Notes under the pieces: model-generated
Database searches by the model: none
Seen by the model: only the letters and a program-made list of their open reading frames with translations
What the model was told of the DNA's origin: nothing
Assembly: GCF_001457795.1 (NCBI RefSeq)
Contig: NZ_LN898211.1
Span: 627,038-691,037, forward strand
Direction: 5' to 3'
Origin: Olsenella massiliensis
GTDB lineage: Bacteria > Actinomycetota > Coriobacteriia > Coriobacteriales > Atopobiaceae
Length of the DNA: 64,000 nt
In this document: one piece after another, positions 18,640 through 26,458 of the stretch
Layout of the letters: each line of letters opens with the position of its first letter
Position numbering within the stretch: the first letter of the stretch is position 1
Program-made: the position numbers and the translations under genes

Positions 18640-19698
18640 ATGGGCATTGACATGACGAGGCCGCTCGAGAGGAACCCCCTCTTCAACCCCGACGGGGACA
18701 CCGACGTCCTCGACCGGCGCATGATCGGCGGCAACACCACCAACCTCAACGACTTCAACAACATGAAGTACCCCTGGGTCAGCGACTGGTATCGCCAGGC
18801 CATGAACAACTTCTGGATCCCCGAGGAGATCAACCTCTCCCAGGACGTCAAGGACTATCCGCATCTGCTCGCCCAGGAGCGCGTCGCCTATGACAAGATC
18901 CTCTCGTTTTTGATCTTTCTCGACTCTCTGCAGAGCGCCAACCTCCCCAACGTCAGCGAGTACGTGACGGCCAACGAGGTCAACCTCTGCCTGCGCATTC
19001 AGACGTTCCAGGAGTCCATCCATTCCCAGAGCTACTCCTACATGCTCGACACCATCTGCTCGCCCGAGGAGCGCGACGCAATTCTCTTCCAGTGGAAGGA
19101 CGACGAGCATCTTCTGCGCCGCAACAAGTTCATCGGCGACCTGTACAACGAGTTCCTCGAGGACCGGCGCCCCCTCACCCTGCTCAAGGTCATGATGGCA
19201 AACTACATCCTTGAGGGCGTGTACTTTTACTCCGGCTTCATGTTCTTCTACAACCTGGCGCGCAACGGCAAGATGCCGGGCAGCGCCCAGGAGATTCGCT
19301 ACATCAACCGCGACGAGAACACCCATCTCTGGCTGTTCCGCAGCATCATCCTTGAGCTGCAGAAGGAGGAGCCCGAGCTCTTCTCGGACAGGAACGTGGC
19401 CATGCTCGGGGAGATGCTCGAGGAGGGCGTGCGCCAGGAGGTGGCCTGGGGCCGCTACGTCATCGGCGACGACGTGCCGGGCCTCACGAGTCGGCAGGTG
19501 AGCGACTACATCCACTATCTGGGTAACCTGCGTTGGTCGAGCCTGGGATACGGACAGCTGTACGAGGGGTTCTCAAGCGAGCCAGCCGACATGGCGTGGG
19601 TGTCGCAGTACTCCAACGCCAACATGGTCAAGACGGATTTCTTTGAGGCGCGCTCCACGGCCTACGCCAAGTCAACGGCGCTGGTGGACGACCTGTAG
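18640..19698 (+). CDS. nrdB: class I ribonucleoside-diphosphate reductase, beta subunit
   Basis: A 352-residue radical-generating subunit. The dimetal ligands are visible: Asp in FLDSLQ, Glu and His in FQESIHSQSY, Glu in YILEGVYFYSG, and Glu/His in RDENTHLWLF. The tyrosine four residues after the first His (HSQSY) is at the radical position, so this looks like a tyrosyl-radical enzyme and not a radical-less variant. The start at ATG 18640 has a GAAGGGAG site; the longer frame overlaps the 3' end of nrdA without support. It forms an operon with nrdA. Confidence 0.94.
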   Translation: MGIDMTRPLERNPLFNPDGDTDVLDRRMIGGNTTNLNDFNNMKYPWVSDWYRQAMNNFWIPEEINLSQDVKDYPHLLAQERVAYDKILSFLIFLDSLQSANLPNVSEYVTANEVNLCLRIQTFQESIHSQSYSYMLDTICSPEERDAILFQWKDDEHLLRRNKFIGDLYNEFLEDRRPLTLLKVMMANYILEGVYFYSGFMFFYNLARNGKMPGSAQEIRYINRDENTHLWLFRSIILELQKEEPELFSDRNVAMLGEMLEEGVRQEVAWGRYVIGDDVPGLTSRQVSDYIHYLGNLRWSSLGYGQLYEGFSSEPADMAWVSQYSNANMVKTDFFEARSTAYAKSTALVDDL

Positions 19699-19719
19699 GA
19701 GAGCTGCGCGGCAGCGGGC

Positions 19720-19747
19720 GCCTGGCGGCGGACGCCTGGCGGCGGAC
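19720..19747. repeat. two tandem copies of a 14-bp GC-rich word
   Basis: GCCTGGCGGCGGAC occurs twice head to tail just past nrdB, with a degenerate third copy following. It lies immediately upstream of the larger 31-bp-period element. Confidence 0.55.
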
Positions 19748-19810
19748 GGCTGGCAGCTGGCGGCATGCGGCGAGATTCGATGCGCCTGCACCACCAAAAG
19801 ACGTTGGCCT

Positions 19811-20109
19811 GAGGCCGCCGGGCAGACACGCCTATATGTTTGAGGCCGCCGGACAGACACGCCTATAAGTTTGAGGAATCGGTGCTGCGTTTGCCCAGGT
19901 ACTTTTTTCCTCGAACCCTCAAACCTATAGGTATCAAAAGGATTGGCTCTCAAACGTATTGGTACGCAAGCTCCCCGCCCTCAAACTTATAGGTACTGCG
20001 GGTACATCCTCAAACGTATTGGTACTCAGGGAAATTCACCTAGGAGAGACTCTCAAGTTTATAGGTGCAAGGAGACGCCCCCGCGCGGAGCTCTCAAACG
20101 TATTGGTAC
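19811..20109. repeat. 31-bp-period intergenic repeat element, copy 1
   Basis: Eight motif copies lie between the convergent nrdB and methyltransferase genes. Two read CCTATA(T/A)GTTTGAGG (19831 and 19862) inside a 31-bp tandem repeat (19811-19872). A core GCGTTTGCCCAGGTA lies at 19887-19901. Six inverted copies of CTCAAACNTAT(A/T)GGTAC start at 19918, 19949, 19980, 20009, 20052 and 20093. The first steps are exactly 31 bp, later ones 29, 43 and 41. The motif-core distances (25 and 31 bp) are the same as in copy 2 at 36972-37261. A degraded further copy may precede at about 19800. No coding frame is supported. Confidence 0.85.
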
Positions 20110-20175
20110 TTGGGAATAGTCCGCGTAATCGTCGTGAGCACGCAGCAATGGCGCGATCGGCGGGGAATGGCGACC

Positions 20176-21036
20176 TCAGCACGAGGAGCGCATTGCCGAT
20201 CCACCATCTGTGCGCCTCAATATGAGGTACTCGTTGAGCGCGCCGCCTCGGCCGTCCGCGCGAAAGCGCCCCACGAGCTCAGCCGCACCGCTCACCGCCT
20301 CCACCAGATCATCGATCTCCGCCGTCGAGAAGCTGTGGCAGTAGCGCCAGGTGTCCCTTCGCCCCTCCCAGCCCAACAGGCGATCGCCCGTCTCGAGCGC
20401 CGTAGCCGAAAGTCCCAACGCCGATAGGCCCTGGCGCGTTGTCGTCTCCGCGGCGCTCGCGAGTCTCGGGTCATCCAAGAATCTCCAGAGGGACACGCAG
20501 GTCACGCCGCCTGGGACCGTCTGCTCGACAAGGGCTCTCATCAGGCGCCGTCGGGCGGCGGCGGTGGGCACGTGGTGCAGGAGCCCAAAGCAGGCGACGG
20601 CATCGGCCGTGGGAAGGTCGCCCAGGGGAGAGGGGGACCTCTTACCCGCGCTCGCGAACAGCCAGACGATGAGCTCGCGGTTGATTCCCCTCGCCGAGGC
20701 GAGCCCCTCCCGGGCCACCGTGCCGTCCTCGACCAGCCTCACGCAGCCGTCAACGCCGAGGTAGTCGATGCGCTGGACGCAGCCAAAAGGCAGCTTGCGC
20801 CCCAGGTAGCGGGCAAGTCGCATGTTGCCGCAGGCGACGTCGAGCACGGTAGCCCGTTTGTCCTTGCCAACGCCCTGCGGCCTGCCGCAGGTCTCGCCAA
20901 GCGCCCGGACAGCCACCCGCAGCGCTCGCTCCCACCCCCGCCAACCGCCCTGCCTGGTCCGGGAAAACGACGTGGCGTTGACCCGGTAGAAGTCACGGTT
21001 GAGCTCGACCAGCAGACGTGCGGTCGATGGGCCCAT
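20176..21036 (-). CDS. class I SAM-dependent methyltransferase (Trm9/ALKBH8-like)
   Basis: A 286-residue protein with the SAM-binding motif I VLDVACGNMRLARYL near residue 67 and the post-I acidic strand YLGVDGC. The N-terminal FYRVNATSFSRTRQGGWRGWE resembles the region ahead of the Rossmann domain in Trm9/ALKBH8-type tRNA wobble-uridine methyltransferases. The next gene encodes Elp3, which makes the 5-carboxymethyl-uridine that Trm9 methylates in eukaryotes. A shared tRNA role is therefore attractive but is inference. The start ATG 21036 has a GGGGCGAGG site; an ATG 33 bp further upstream has none. It is divergent from elp3. Confidence 0.8.
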   Translation of the reverse strand: MGPSTARLLVELNRDFYRVNATSFSRTRQGGWRGWERALRVAVRALGETCGRPQGVGKDKRATVLDVACGNMRLARYLGRKLPFGCVQRIDYLGVDGCVRLVEDGTVAREGLASARGINRELIVWLFASAGKRSPSPLGDLPTADAVACFGLLHHVPTAAARRRLMRALVEQTVPGGVTCVSLWRFLDDPRLASAAETTTRQGLSALGLSATALETGDRLLGWEGRRDTWRYCHSFSTAEIDDLVEAVSGAAELVGRFRADGRGGALNEYLILRRTDGGSAMRSSC

Positions 21037-21174
21037 CGTCACCTCGCCCCTTAGTCTCGTCCCTTCCATGGGGACATTCTAGGTCTTGCGCGGCCCTCAC
21101 CTGCCTGGCTCCCACGGGCAGCGTCCGCCCTCCGCGCATCTTCTCCCCCGTGCGCCCGTTCCTCGCCGCGCCCT

Positions 21175-21180
21175 TATAAT
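21175..21180 (+). promoter_or_regulatory. -10 box of elp3, giving a near-leaderless mRNA
   Basis: A consensus TATAAT ends 8 bases before the ATG of elp3. Transcription would start at or within 2 bases of the initiation codon. No ribosome binding site precedes the ATG, which agrees with a leaderless message. No clear -35 is seen. Confidence 0.6.
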
Positions 21181-21188
21181 TGCTTTTC

Positions 21189-23036
21189 ATGGAGGAGCTG
21201 CTTCTTGACATCATCGCCCGCCTGCGCGAGCACCCCGAAACCCCTCACGACGGGAGGCTGGTGGAGCGAGCCGTGCGGCGGCACAACCGCGACGTCCCCA
21301 AAAGCGCCCGACACCTCTCCAAGCGTCATATCCTGCCGTTCTACCTGCGCGTCAAGGAGCAGGAACCCGAGCGCTGGCGCTCGTGGGGCGTGAGCGGCGA
21401 GCTGGAGCGACGTCTGGTTGCGGAGCTCAGGATGAAGCCTCGGCGCACCGCCTCGGGCGTGGCCACGATCACGGTCATCACTCGTCCCGCGCCCTGCTCG
21501 GGCAGCTGCGTCTATTGCCCCTCCGACCTGCGGATGCCCAAGAGCTACCTTGCCTCCGAGCCAGCCTGTCAGCGTGCCGAGAAGAACTTCTTCGACCCCT
21601 ACCTGCAGGCGTCGATGCGCCTGAGGGCCCTTGACCAGATGGGCCACGCCACCGACAAGGTCGAGCTCATCGTCCTCGGCGGCAGCTGGACCGACTATCC
21701 GCAGGGCTACCAGCGCTGGTTCGTGCGCGAGCTCTTTCGGGCGCTCAACGAGTGGCCCAGCCCGGAGGAGACCCTGCGCGAGCGCTACGCCCTCTACCGA
21801 AAGGCGGGCGTCCCCAGCACGGCGGAGGCTGCCGCGCGCTTCGTCGCCAGAGAGCAGGACCAGGTAAGTGCCGGCTCCCTGACCTACAACGAGGCGGTCG
21901 CGCGTCTGTATGGCGCCCGTGGCGTCGCGCCCTCGCCCTACCGGCGCGTCCTTCCGCAGATGAGCGCCACTCTTGAGGAGCTCGCGTGCGAGCAGCGTCG
22001 CAACGAGGCGGCCGACCATCGCGTGGTGGGTCTCGTCATCGAGACGCGTCCCGACGCCGTCACCCCCCAGAGCCTGCTGGGCATCCGCGAGCTTGGCTGC
22101 ACCAAGGTTCAGCTGGGCGTTCAGTCCACGCGTCAGGAGGTGCTTGACGCCTGCAAACGTCAGATGAGAACGTCCCAGGTGAGGAGGGCCTTCTCGCTCG
22201 CCCGCCTCTTTGGCTTCAAGATCCACGCCCACCTCATGCTCAACCTGCCCACCGCCACGCCCGAGCTTGACAAGGAGGACTACGCCACCTTCGTCAGCGA
22301 TTCCGGCTTCCTTCCCGACGAGGTCAAGCTCTACCCCTGCTCCCTGGTGGCTGGCACAAAGCTCGTGGACAGCTACCAAAGCGGCCGCTGGCGCCCCTAC
22401 ACCGAGGACGAGCTCCTGGACGTTCTTGAGGCAGACGTGCTTGCCACCCCTCCGTACGTGCGAATCTCGCGCATGATTCGCGACATAGGGGCGGGCGACA
22501 TCCTCGTGGGCAACAAGAAGGCCAACCTCCGCCAGCTGGTGGACCGTCGCCTTGCCGAGAGGGGCGTCCAGGGCAGGGTCCAGGACGTCCGCTTTCGCGA
22601 GATCGCGCTTTCTGACGTCGAGCTGGCGACCTTGCGCATCGAGGACGTCCGCTACCAGACTGCCGTCACCGTGGAGCACTTTCTTCAGTGGGTCACGCCC
22701 GACGGCCGCATCGCGGGCTTCCTCAGGCTCTCGCTCCCGCGCTGGGACGAGCTGCGCGCGGGCGGCCTTGATGCGGCGGCCCATGAGCTTCCCACGCGTC
22801 CGGGCGAGGCCATGATTCGCGAGGTCCACGTGTACGGCCAGGCTGCGCACCTGGGCAGGGAGGATTCCCCCTCGCAGCACCAGGGGCTTGGTCGCGCCCT
22901 GGTGGAGCGTGCCGCAGACGTCGCGCGCGAGGCGGGCTTTGACGCCCTTACCGTCATCAGCGCGGTGGGCACGCGGGGCTACTATCGTCGCCTGGGCTTT
23001 GACGATGCGGGCCTGTACCAGCGACGCGACCTGTAG
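21189..23036 (+). CDS. elp3: Elp3-family tRNA uridine(34) acetyltransferase (radical SAM + GNAT)
   Basis: A 615-residue bacterial Elp3. The radical SAM cluster motif is APCSGSCVYCPSD near residue 100, followed by the family signature SYLASEPACQRAEKNFFDPY. The barrel continues with KVQLGVQSTRQEVLD and KIHAHLMLNLP. The C-terminal GNAT domain has HQGLGRALVERA near residue 560 and the end RGYYRRLGF. Elp3 attaches a carboxymethyl precursor at C5 of tRNA wobble uridine using acetyl-CoA and a radical. ATG 21189 is preferred over a TTG 9 bases earlier, since a TATAAT ends just upstream. Its divergent neighbour is a Trm9-like methyltransferase. Confidence 0.92.
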   Translation: MEELLLDIIARLREHPETPHDGRLVERAVRRHNRDVPKSARHLSKRHILPFYLRVKEQEPERWRSWGVSGELERRLVAELRMKPRRTASGVATITVITRPAPCSGSCVYCPSDLRMPKSYLASEPACQRAEKNFFDPYLQASMRLRALDQMGHATDKVELIVLGGSWTDYPQGYQRWFVRELFRALNEWPSPEETLRERYALYRKAGVPSTAEAAARFVAREQDQVSAGSLTYNEAVARLYGARGVAPSPYRRVLPQMSATLEELACEQRRNEAADHRVVGLVIETRPDAVTPQSLLGIRELGCTKVQLGVQSTRQEVLDACKRQMRTSQVRRAFSLARLFGFKIHAHLMLNLPTATPELDKEDYATFVSDSGFLPDEVKLYPCSLVAGTKLVDSYQSGRWRPYTEDELLDVLEADVLATPPYVRISRMIRDIGAGDILVGNKKANLRQLVDRRLAERGVQGRVQDVRFREIALSDVELATLRIEDVRYQTAVTVEHFLQWVTPDGRIAGFLRLSLPRWDELRAGGLDAAAHELPTRPGEAMIREVHVYGQAAHLGREDSPSQHQGLGRALVERAADVAREAGFDALTVISAVGTRGYYRRLGFDDAGLYQRRDL

Positions 23037-23197
23037 CTCACGTTTGCGACCGGTTGGCGGCCGCGTTTGGGTTTGCCTGCCGGCCCTGGCGGGTACAGCA
23101 GACACATGGGCGCACCGCAACCGTTTCAAGGGTCGCCCCAACGTGCCATGCGCCCTTGCGTGCGACCGTCGCCGCTCCTCATGAAAGGTGGTCCGGT

Positions 23198-24259
23198 ATG
23201 TCAACCTCTCCCATCCGCCTGGCAACCATCGGGTCAAGCGCCATCACCGAGCGCTTTCTTGACGCGGTGCGCCACACCGAGGGCGTGACCTATGGTGCGG
23301 CCTACTCGCGCGACCTTGACCGCGCGCATGCCTTTGGGGAGCCCCGTGGTGCGACGGCCTTCTATGACGATCTTGGCGCGCTTGCGCAGAGTGACGAGGT
23401 TGACGCCGTGTACGTTGCCTCCCCCAACGGCCTCCATGCCGAGCAGGCCCTGACGATGATCGCGGGCGGCAAGCACGTGCTGATAGAGAAGGCCCTGGCC
23501 TCCAACGAACGGGCGGGGCGCGAGGTCCTCTCGGCAGCCGCCGAGAGGGGCGTCGTATGCCTGGAGGCCATGCGCAACCTGCACACCCAGGGTTTTGCCA
23601 ACATCCAAAGGACCCTTCCCGAGCTTGGCGCCATCTCGCAGGCGTCGCTGCGCTTTGGCAAGGTGACCTCCCGCATTGCCAGGCTCAACGCTCGCGAGTA
23701 CGTGAGTCAGTTTGACCCCGAGCTCTCCGAGGGCGCCCTCATGGACATCGGCGTCTATGTGGTCGAGCTGGCGGTGGCCCTCTTTGGCCGGCCCCAGTCC
23801 GTCCTGGCGTCGCTGCTCGCGCGGGAGCTGGCCTGGGAGGCCAAGGAGGGTCGCGACATCATTGACGTCGCCGGCAGCCTGTCGCTGCGCTACGCGGACA
23901 AGATCGTTGACCTCTCCTACAGCAAGGTGGGGGATGACCTCGTAGACTCTCAGGTCATGGGCGACGGAGGCACGCTCCTCATTCCCAACGCAAACGTCCC
24001 GCGCGACATCGCGCTCGTGCGCCACGAGGACAAGGGCATGGTGTACGCCACCGTCAGCGGCGAGCGCGAGACCATCAAGGCGGACGTTCCCGACAATGAC
24101 ATGATCTGCGAGCTGTCGCTCTTCAGGGATGCGGTCCGGGGCGACGCGGCGGCGCGCGAGGCCGTGGCGCACTTTGCGCAGGTCACGCTCTGCTCGCTTA
24201 ACATCATGGACGAGGCGCGCCGTCAGGCGGGGGTGCGCTTCCCCGCAGACAAGGCGTAG
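23198..24259 (+). CDS. Gfo/Idh/MocA family NAD(P)-dependent oxidoreductase
   Basis: A 353-residue sugar- or polyol-type dehydrogenase. The N-terminal Rossmann start is RLATIGSSAITERFL, a variant lacking the usual GxGxxG. The family segment is YVASPNGLHAEQALTMIAGGKHVLIEKALA, where EK carries the conserved catalytic-site lysine. The C-terminal domain includes GALMDIGVYVVELAVALFG. The substrate cannot be told. ATG 23198 has an AAAGGTGG site. The 160-bp gap before it holds nothing recognised. It is followed after 81 bp by an iron alcohol dehydrogenase. Confidence 0.87.
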   Translation: MSTSPIRLATIGSSAITERFLDAVRHTEGVTYGAAYSRDLDRAHAFGEPRGATAFYDDLGALAQSDEVDAVYVASPNGLHAEQALTMIAGGKHVLIEKALASNERAGREVLSAAAERGVVCLEAMRNLHTQGFANIQRTLPELGAISQASLRFGKVTSRIARLNAREYVSQFDPELSEGALMDIGVYVVELAVALFGRPQSVLASLLARELAWEAKEGRDIIDVAGSLSLRYADKIVDLSYSKVGDDLVDSQVMGDGGTLLIPNANVPRDIALVRHEDKGMVYATVSGERETIKADVPDNDMICELSLFRDAVRGDAAAREAVAHFAQVTLCSLNIMDEARRQAGVRFPADKA

Positions 24260-24340
24260 GCGCGGCGCGGACGCGCCAGGGCGGGCGAGAAGAGGCGGCG
24301 AGGCACGGGGCGTGCGCCCCAGCAACAGAATCGAGGAGAC

Positions 24341-25522
24341 GTGCCACAGCTCACGTACCAGTTCTGGGGTCCCACGAAGGTCCTCTTTGGGGCAGGTCAG
24401 CTCAACCACCTGCATGAGCAGCAGCTTCCGGGCACCAAGGCGCTCGTGGTCATCTCCAGCGGCACGTCAGCTCGCGCCAACGGCTACCTGGACCGCGCCC
24501 TTGCCGAGCTCGCCCAGGCGGGCGTCAAGACGGTCGTCTTTGACAAGGTGCAGGCCAACCCCACCAAGGAGCAGGTCGAGGAGGGCGCGTTTGTCATCCG
24601 CGAGCAGGGCTGCGACCTGGTGGTGGGGCTCGGCGGCGGCTCGGTGCTGGACTCCGCCAAGGTCATGGCGATGTTCGCGCCGCAGCCCTCCGACGACCTC
24701 TGGGACTATGCGGGCGGATCCACGGGCAGGCGCCTTCCGCTCGCCAATCCTGGGCTGCCCTGGGTCGCCATCACCACCACGGCCGGCACCGGCTCCGAGG
24801 TGGACTCGTCGGGCGTCATCACCAAGCTTGACACCAGGGAGAAGATCGACGTGGGGTCGCCCAACGGCTTTGCCGCCATCGCCGTCGTGGATCCCGAGCT
24901 CATGCTTTCGGTTCCGCCCGCGTTTACGGCCTACCAGGGCTTTGACGCGCTCTTCCATAGTTTGGAGGGGCACATCTCCAGGCTGTCGAATCCTTTTTCG
25001 GACATGGTGCAGCTTGCGGCCATCACCAACGTGGGCGCATATCTCGCCCGAGCCGTCGTTGACGGCTCCGACCTCGAGGCGCGCACGTTTCTCGCCTTTG
25101 CCAACACGATGAGCGGCTATTCCATGTGTACGAGCGACTGCACGTCCGAGCATGCCATGGAGCACGCCATGAGCGCCCATCATCCCGCTCTGCCGCATGG
25201 CGCCGGCCTCATCATGCTGAGCCGTTCCTACTTTCAGTTCTGGATTGACAGGCATGTGTGTGACGCCCGCTTTGTCACCATGGCGCGCGCCCTGGGCAAG
25301 GCTGACGCGAGCGAGCCCCAGGACTTCATTGAGGCGCTGGTCAGCCTTCAGGAGGCCTGCGGCGTCGCCAACCTGAGGATGAGCGACTACGGCATCAGGC
25401 GCGAGGACGCCCTAACCCTGGCACAAAACGCCCGCGCGACCATGGGCGGGTCCTTTCCCTGTGACCCCGCCGAGACCACGGACGAGGAGATTGCCGGCAT
25501 CTACGAGGCCGCCTGGCGCTAG
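24341..25522 (+). CDS. iron-containing alcohol dehydrogenase
   Basis: A 393-residue group III Fe-ADH. The NAD-binding segment is GLGGGSVLDSAKVMA near residue 97 and the family segment is TTAGTGSEVDSSGVI. Metal ligands are visible in GFDALFHSLEGH, SEHAMEHAMSAHH and LPHGAGL. Members reduce aldehydes such as butyraldehyde or lactaldehyde during fermentation. The start is GTG 24341 with a GAGGAG site. It is probably an independent unit or weakly linked to the Gfo/Idh/MocA gene ahead. Confidence 0.9.
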   Translation: MPQLTYQFWGPTKVLFGAGQLNHLHEQQLPGTKALVVISSGTSARANGYLDRALAELAQAGVKTVVFDKVQANPTKEQVEEGAFVIREQGCDLVVGLGGGSVLDSAKVMAMFAPQPSDDLWDYAGGSTGRRLPLANPGLPWVAITTTAGTGSEVDSSGVITKLDTREKIDVGSPNGFAAIAVVDPELMLSVPPAFTAYQGFDALFHSLEGHISRLSNPFSDMVQLAAITNVGAYLARAVVDGSDLEARTFLAFANTMSGYSMCTSDCTSEHAMEHAMSAHHPALPHGAGLIMLSRSYFQFWIDRHVCDARFVTMARALGKADASEPQDFIEALVSLQEACGVANLRMSDYGIRREDALTLAQNARATMGGSFPCDPAETTDEEIAGIYEAAWR

Positions 25523-25579
25523 GGGAGAGGGGCGCACGCATCGTCGGCCGTCCAGCGTGAGCACGGCACCGGCGCCCCC

Positions 25580-26455
25580 TCAGTCCATGACCGGGTGACC
25601 CGGAAGCCAGGTGATCTGGGGCAGTCTGGTGTAACCCGGATCCCCGGGGTCGCCCGCGCCGTCCCAGCGCTCGAGCCTGTCCGATCCGAGATCAATCTGG
25701 CTATCCCTGACTTCCTGCTCTATATAGTCGAGGGAGGGGGGCTTGGGGCCGCGGCCAGAGGGTACGGTCTGGGAGACGTCGAGGGTGAAGAGGTTTCCCC
25801 ACTCGTACGGGACGAAGCCTTCCATGCCCGCGTACACGTCCATCCGCCTGCCGAGCCCCCACACGGCCCCGAGGAACGACCTCACCGCCCCCGCCCAGGA
25901 GCTCGCCGAGCCGTCCCGTGGGAGCATGAGTGTGACGGCCAGGCCAGGGCGGGTGTAGCCGTTGTGGAGGTACGCCTCGAGCTCGGAGGGTCGCCAGTCG
26001 CGCTCGCCCATGTAGGGCTCCGAGAGTCGGGCACTGTAGCCGGCGAGCCCGTCCGTCCCCCGCGCCGCCTCGAGGAAGGGTTCCTCGAGCTGCGGCTTAA
26101 ACCGGTACTGGGTATAGTCGTCCATGAGTGGGTAGCTGAGCCTGCGCGTGTCGGCGTGCGTCGCCACGGTGCAGCCGAAGGGCTTCTTGGGGTCGGCCGC
26201 GGGACGGGCGCACAGCTCGTACTCCAGGTGCCGGGAGTCCGGCTCGTACGGTGTCACCCCGGTCCCTGGCTCCTGCTCGAACTCCTCTCCGTAGCGCCCG
26301 CCGAGCTCGCCGAGCGCCCAGGCCAGAGCGTCCTCGGGGCCGCCGATTGTGACGTCGGGAACCTCCCCGCGACGCCCCGAGCAGCCCTGGGCGAGCGCGC
26401 CGCCCGCGAGCAGAAGCGACGCGCGGAGGAGGCCCCGTCTGGTCATGGTCACCAT
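25580..26455 (-). CDS. putative lipoprotein, last gene of the type VII-like module (candidate immunity protein)
   Basis: A 291-residue protein with a signal peptide and lipobox-like end (LLLAGGALAQGC). The leading TRRGLLR is a possible twin-arginine motif. After the Cys comes a soluble domain I do not recognise, with repeated Trp/Tyr/Pro-rich stretches (DWRPSELEAYLHNGYTRPG, VPYEWGNLF). It starts 3 bp after the LXG-like effector gene, so it is in the same operon. In known LXG systems an immunity gene follows the toxin, and some immunity proteins (for example TipC) sit on the outer face of the membrane. A lipid-anchored immunity protein would imply an envelope-acting toxin; that is inference. 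An alternative start is the ATG 9 bases downstream. Confidence 0.7.
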   Translation of the reverse strand: MVTMTRRGLLRASLLLAGGALAQGCSGRRGEVPDVTIGGPEDALAWALGELGGRYGEEFEQEPGTGVTPYEPDSRHLEYELCARPAADPKKPFGCTVATHADTRRLSYPLMDDYTQYRFKPQLEEPFLEAARGTDGLAGYSARLSEPYMGERDWRPSELEAYLHNGYTRPGLAVTLMLPRDGSASSWAGAVRSFLGAVWGLGRRMDVYAGMEGFVPYEWGNLFTLDVSQTVPSGRGPKPPSLDYIEQEVRDSQIDLGSDRLERWDGAGDPGDPGYTRLPQITWLPGHPVMD

Positions 26456-26458
26456 TCC

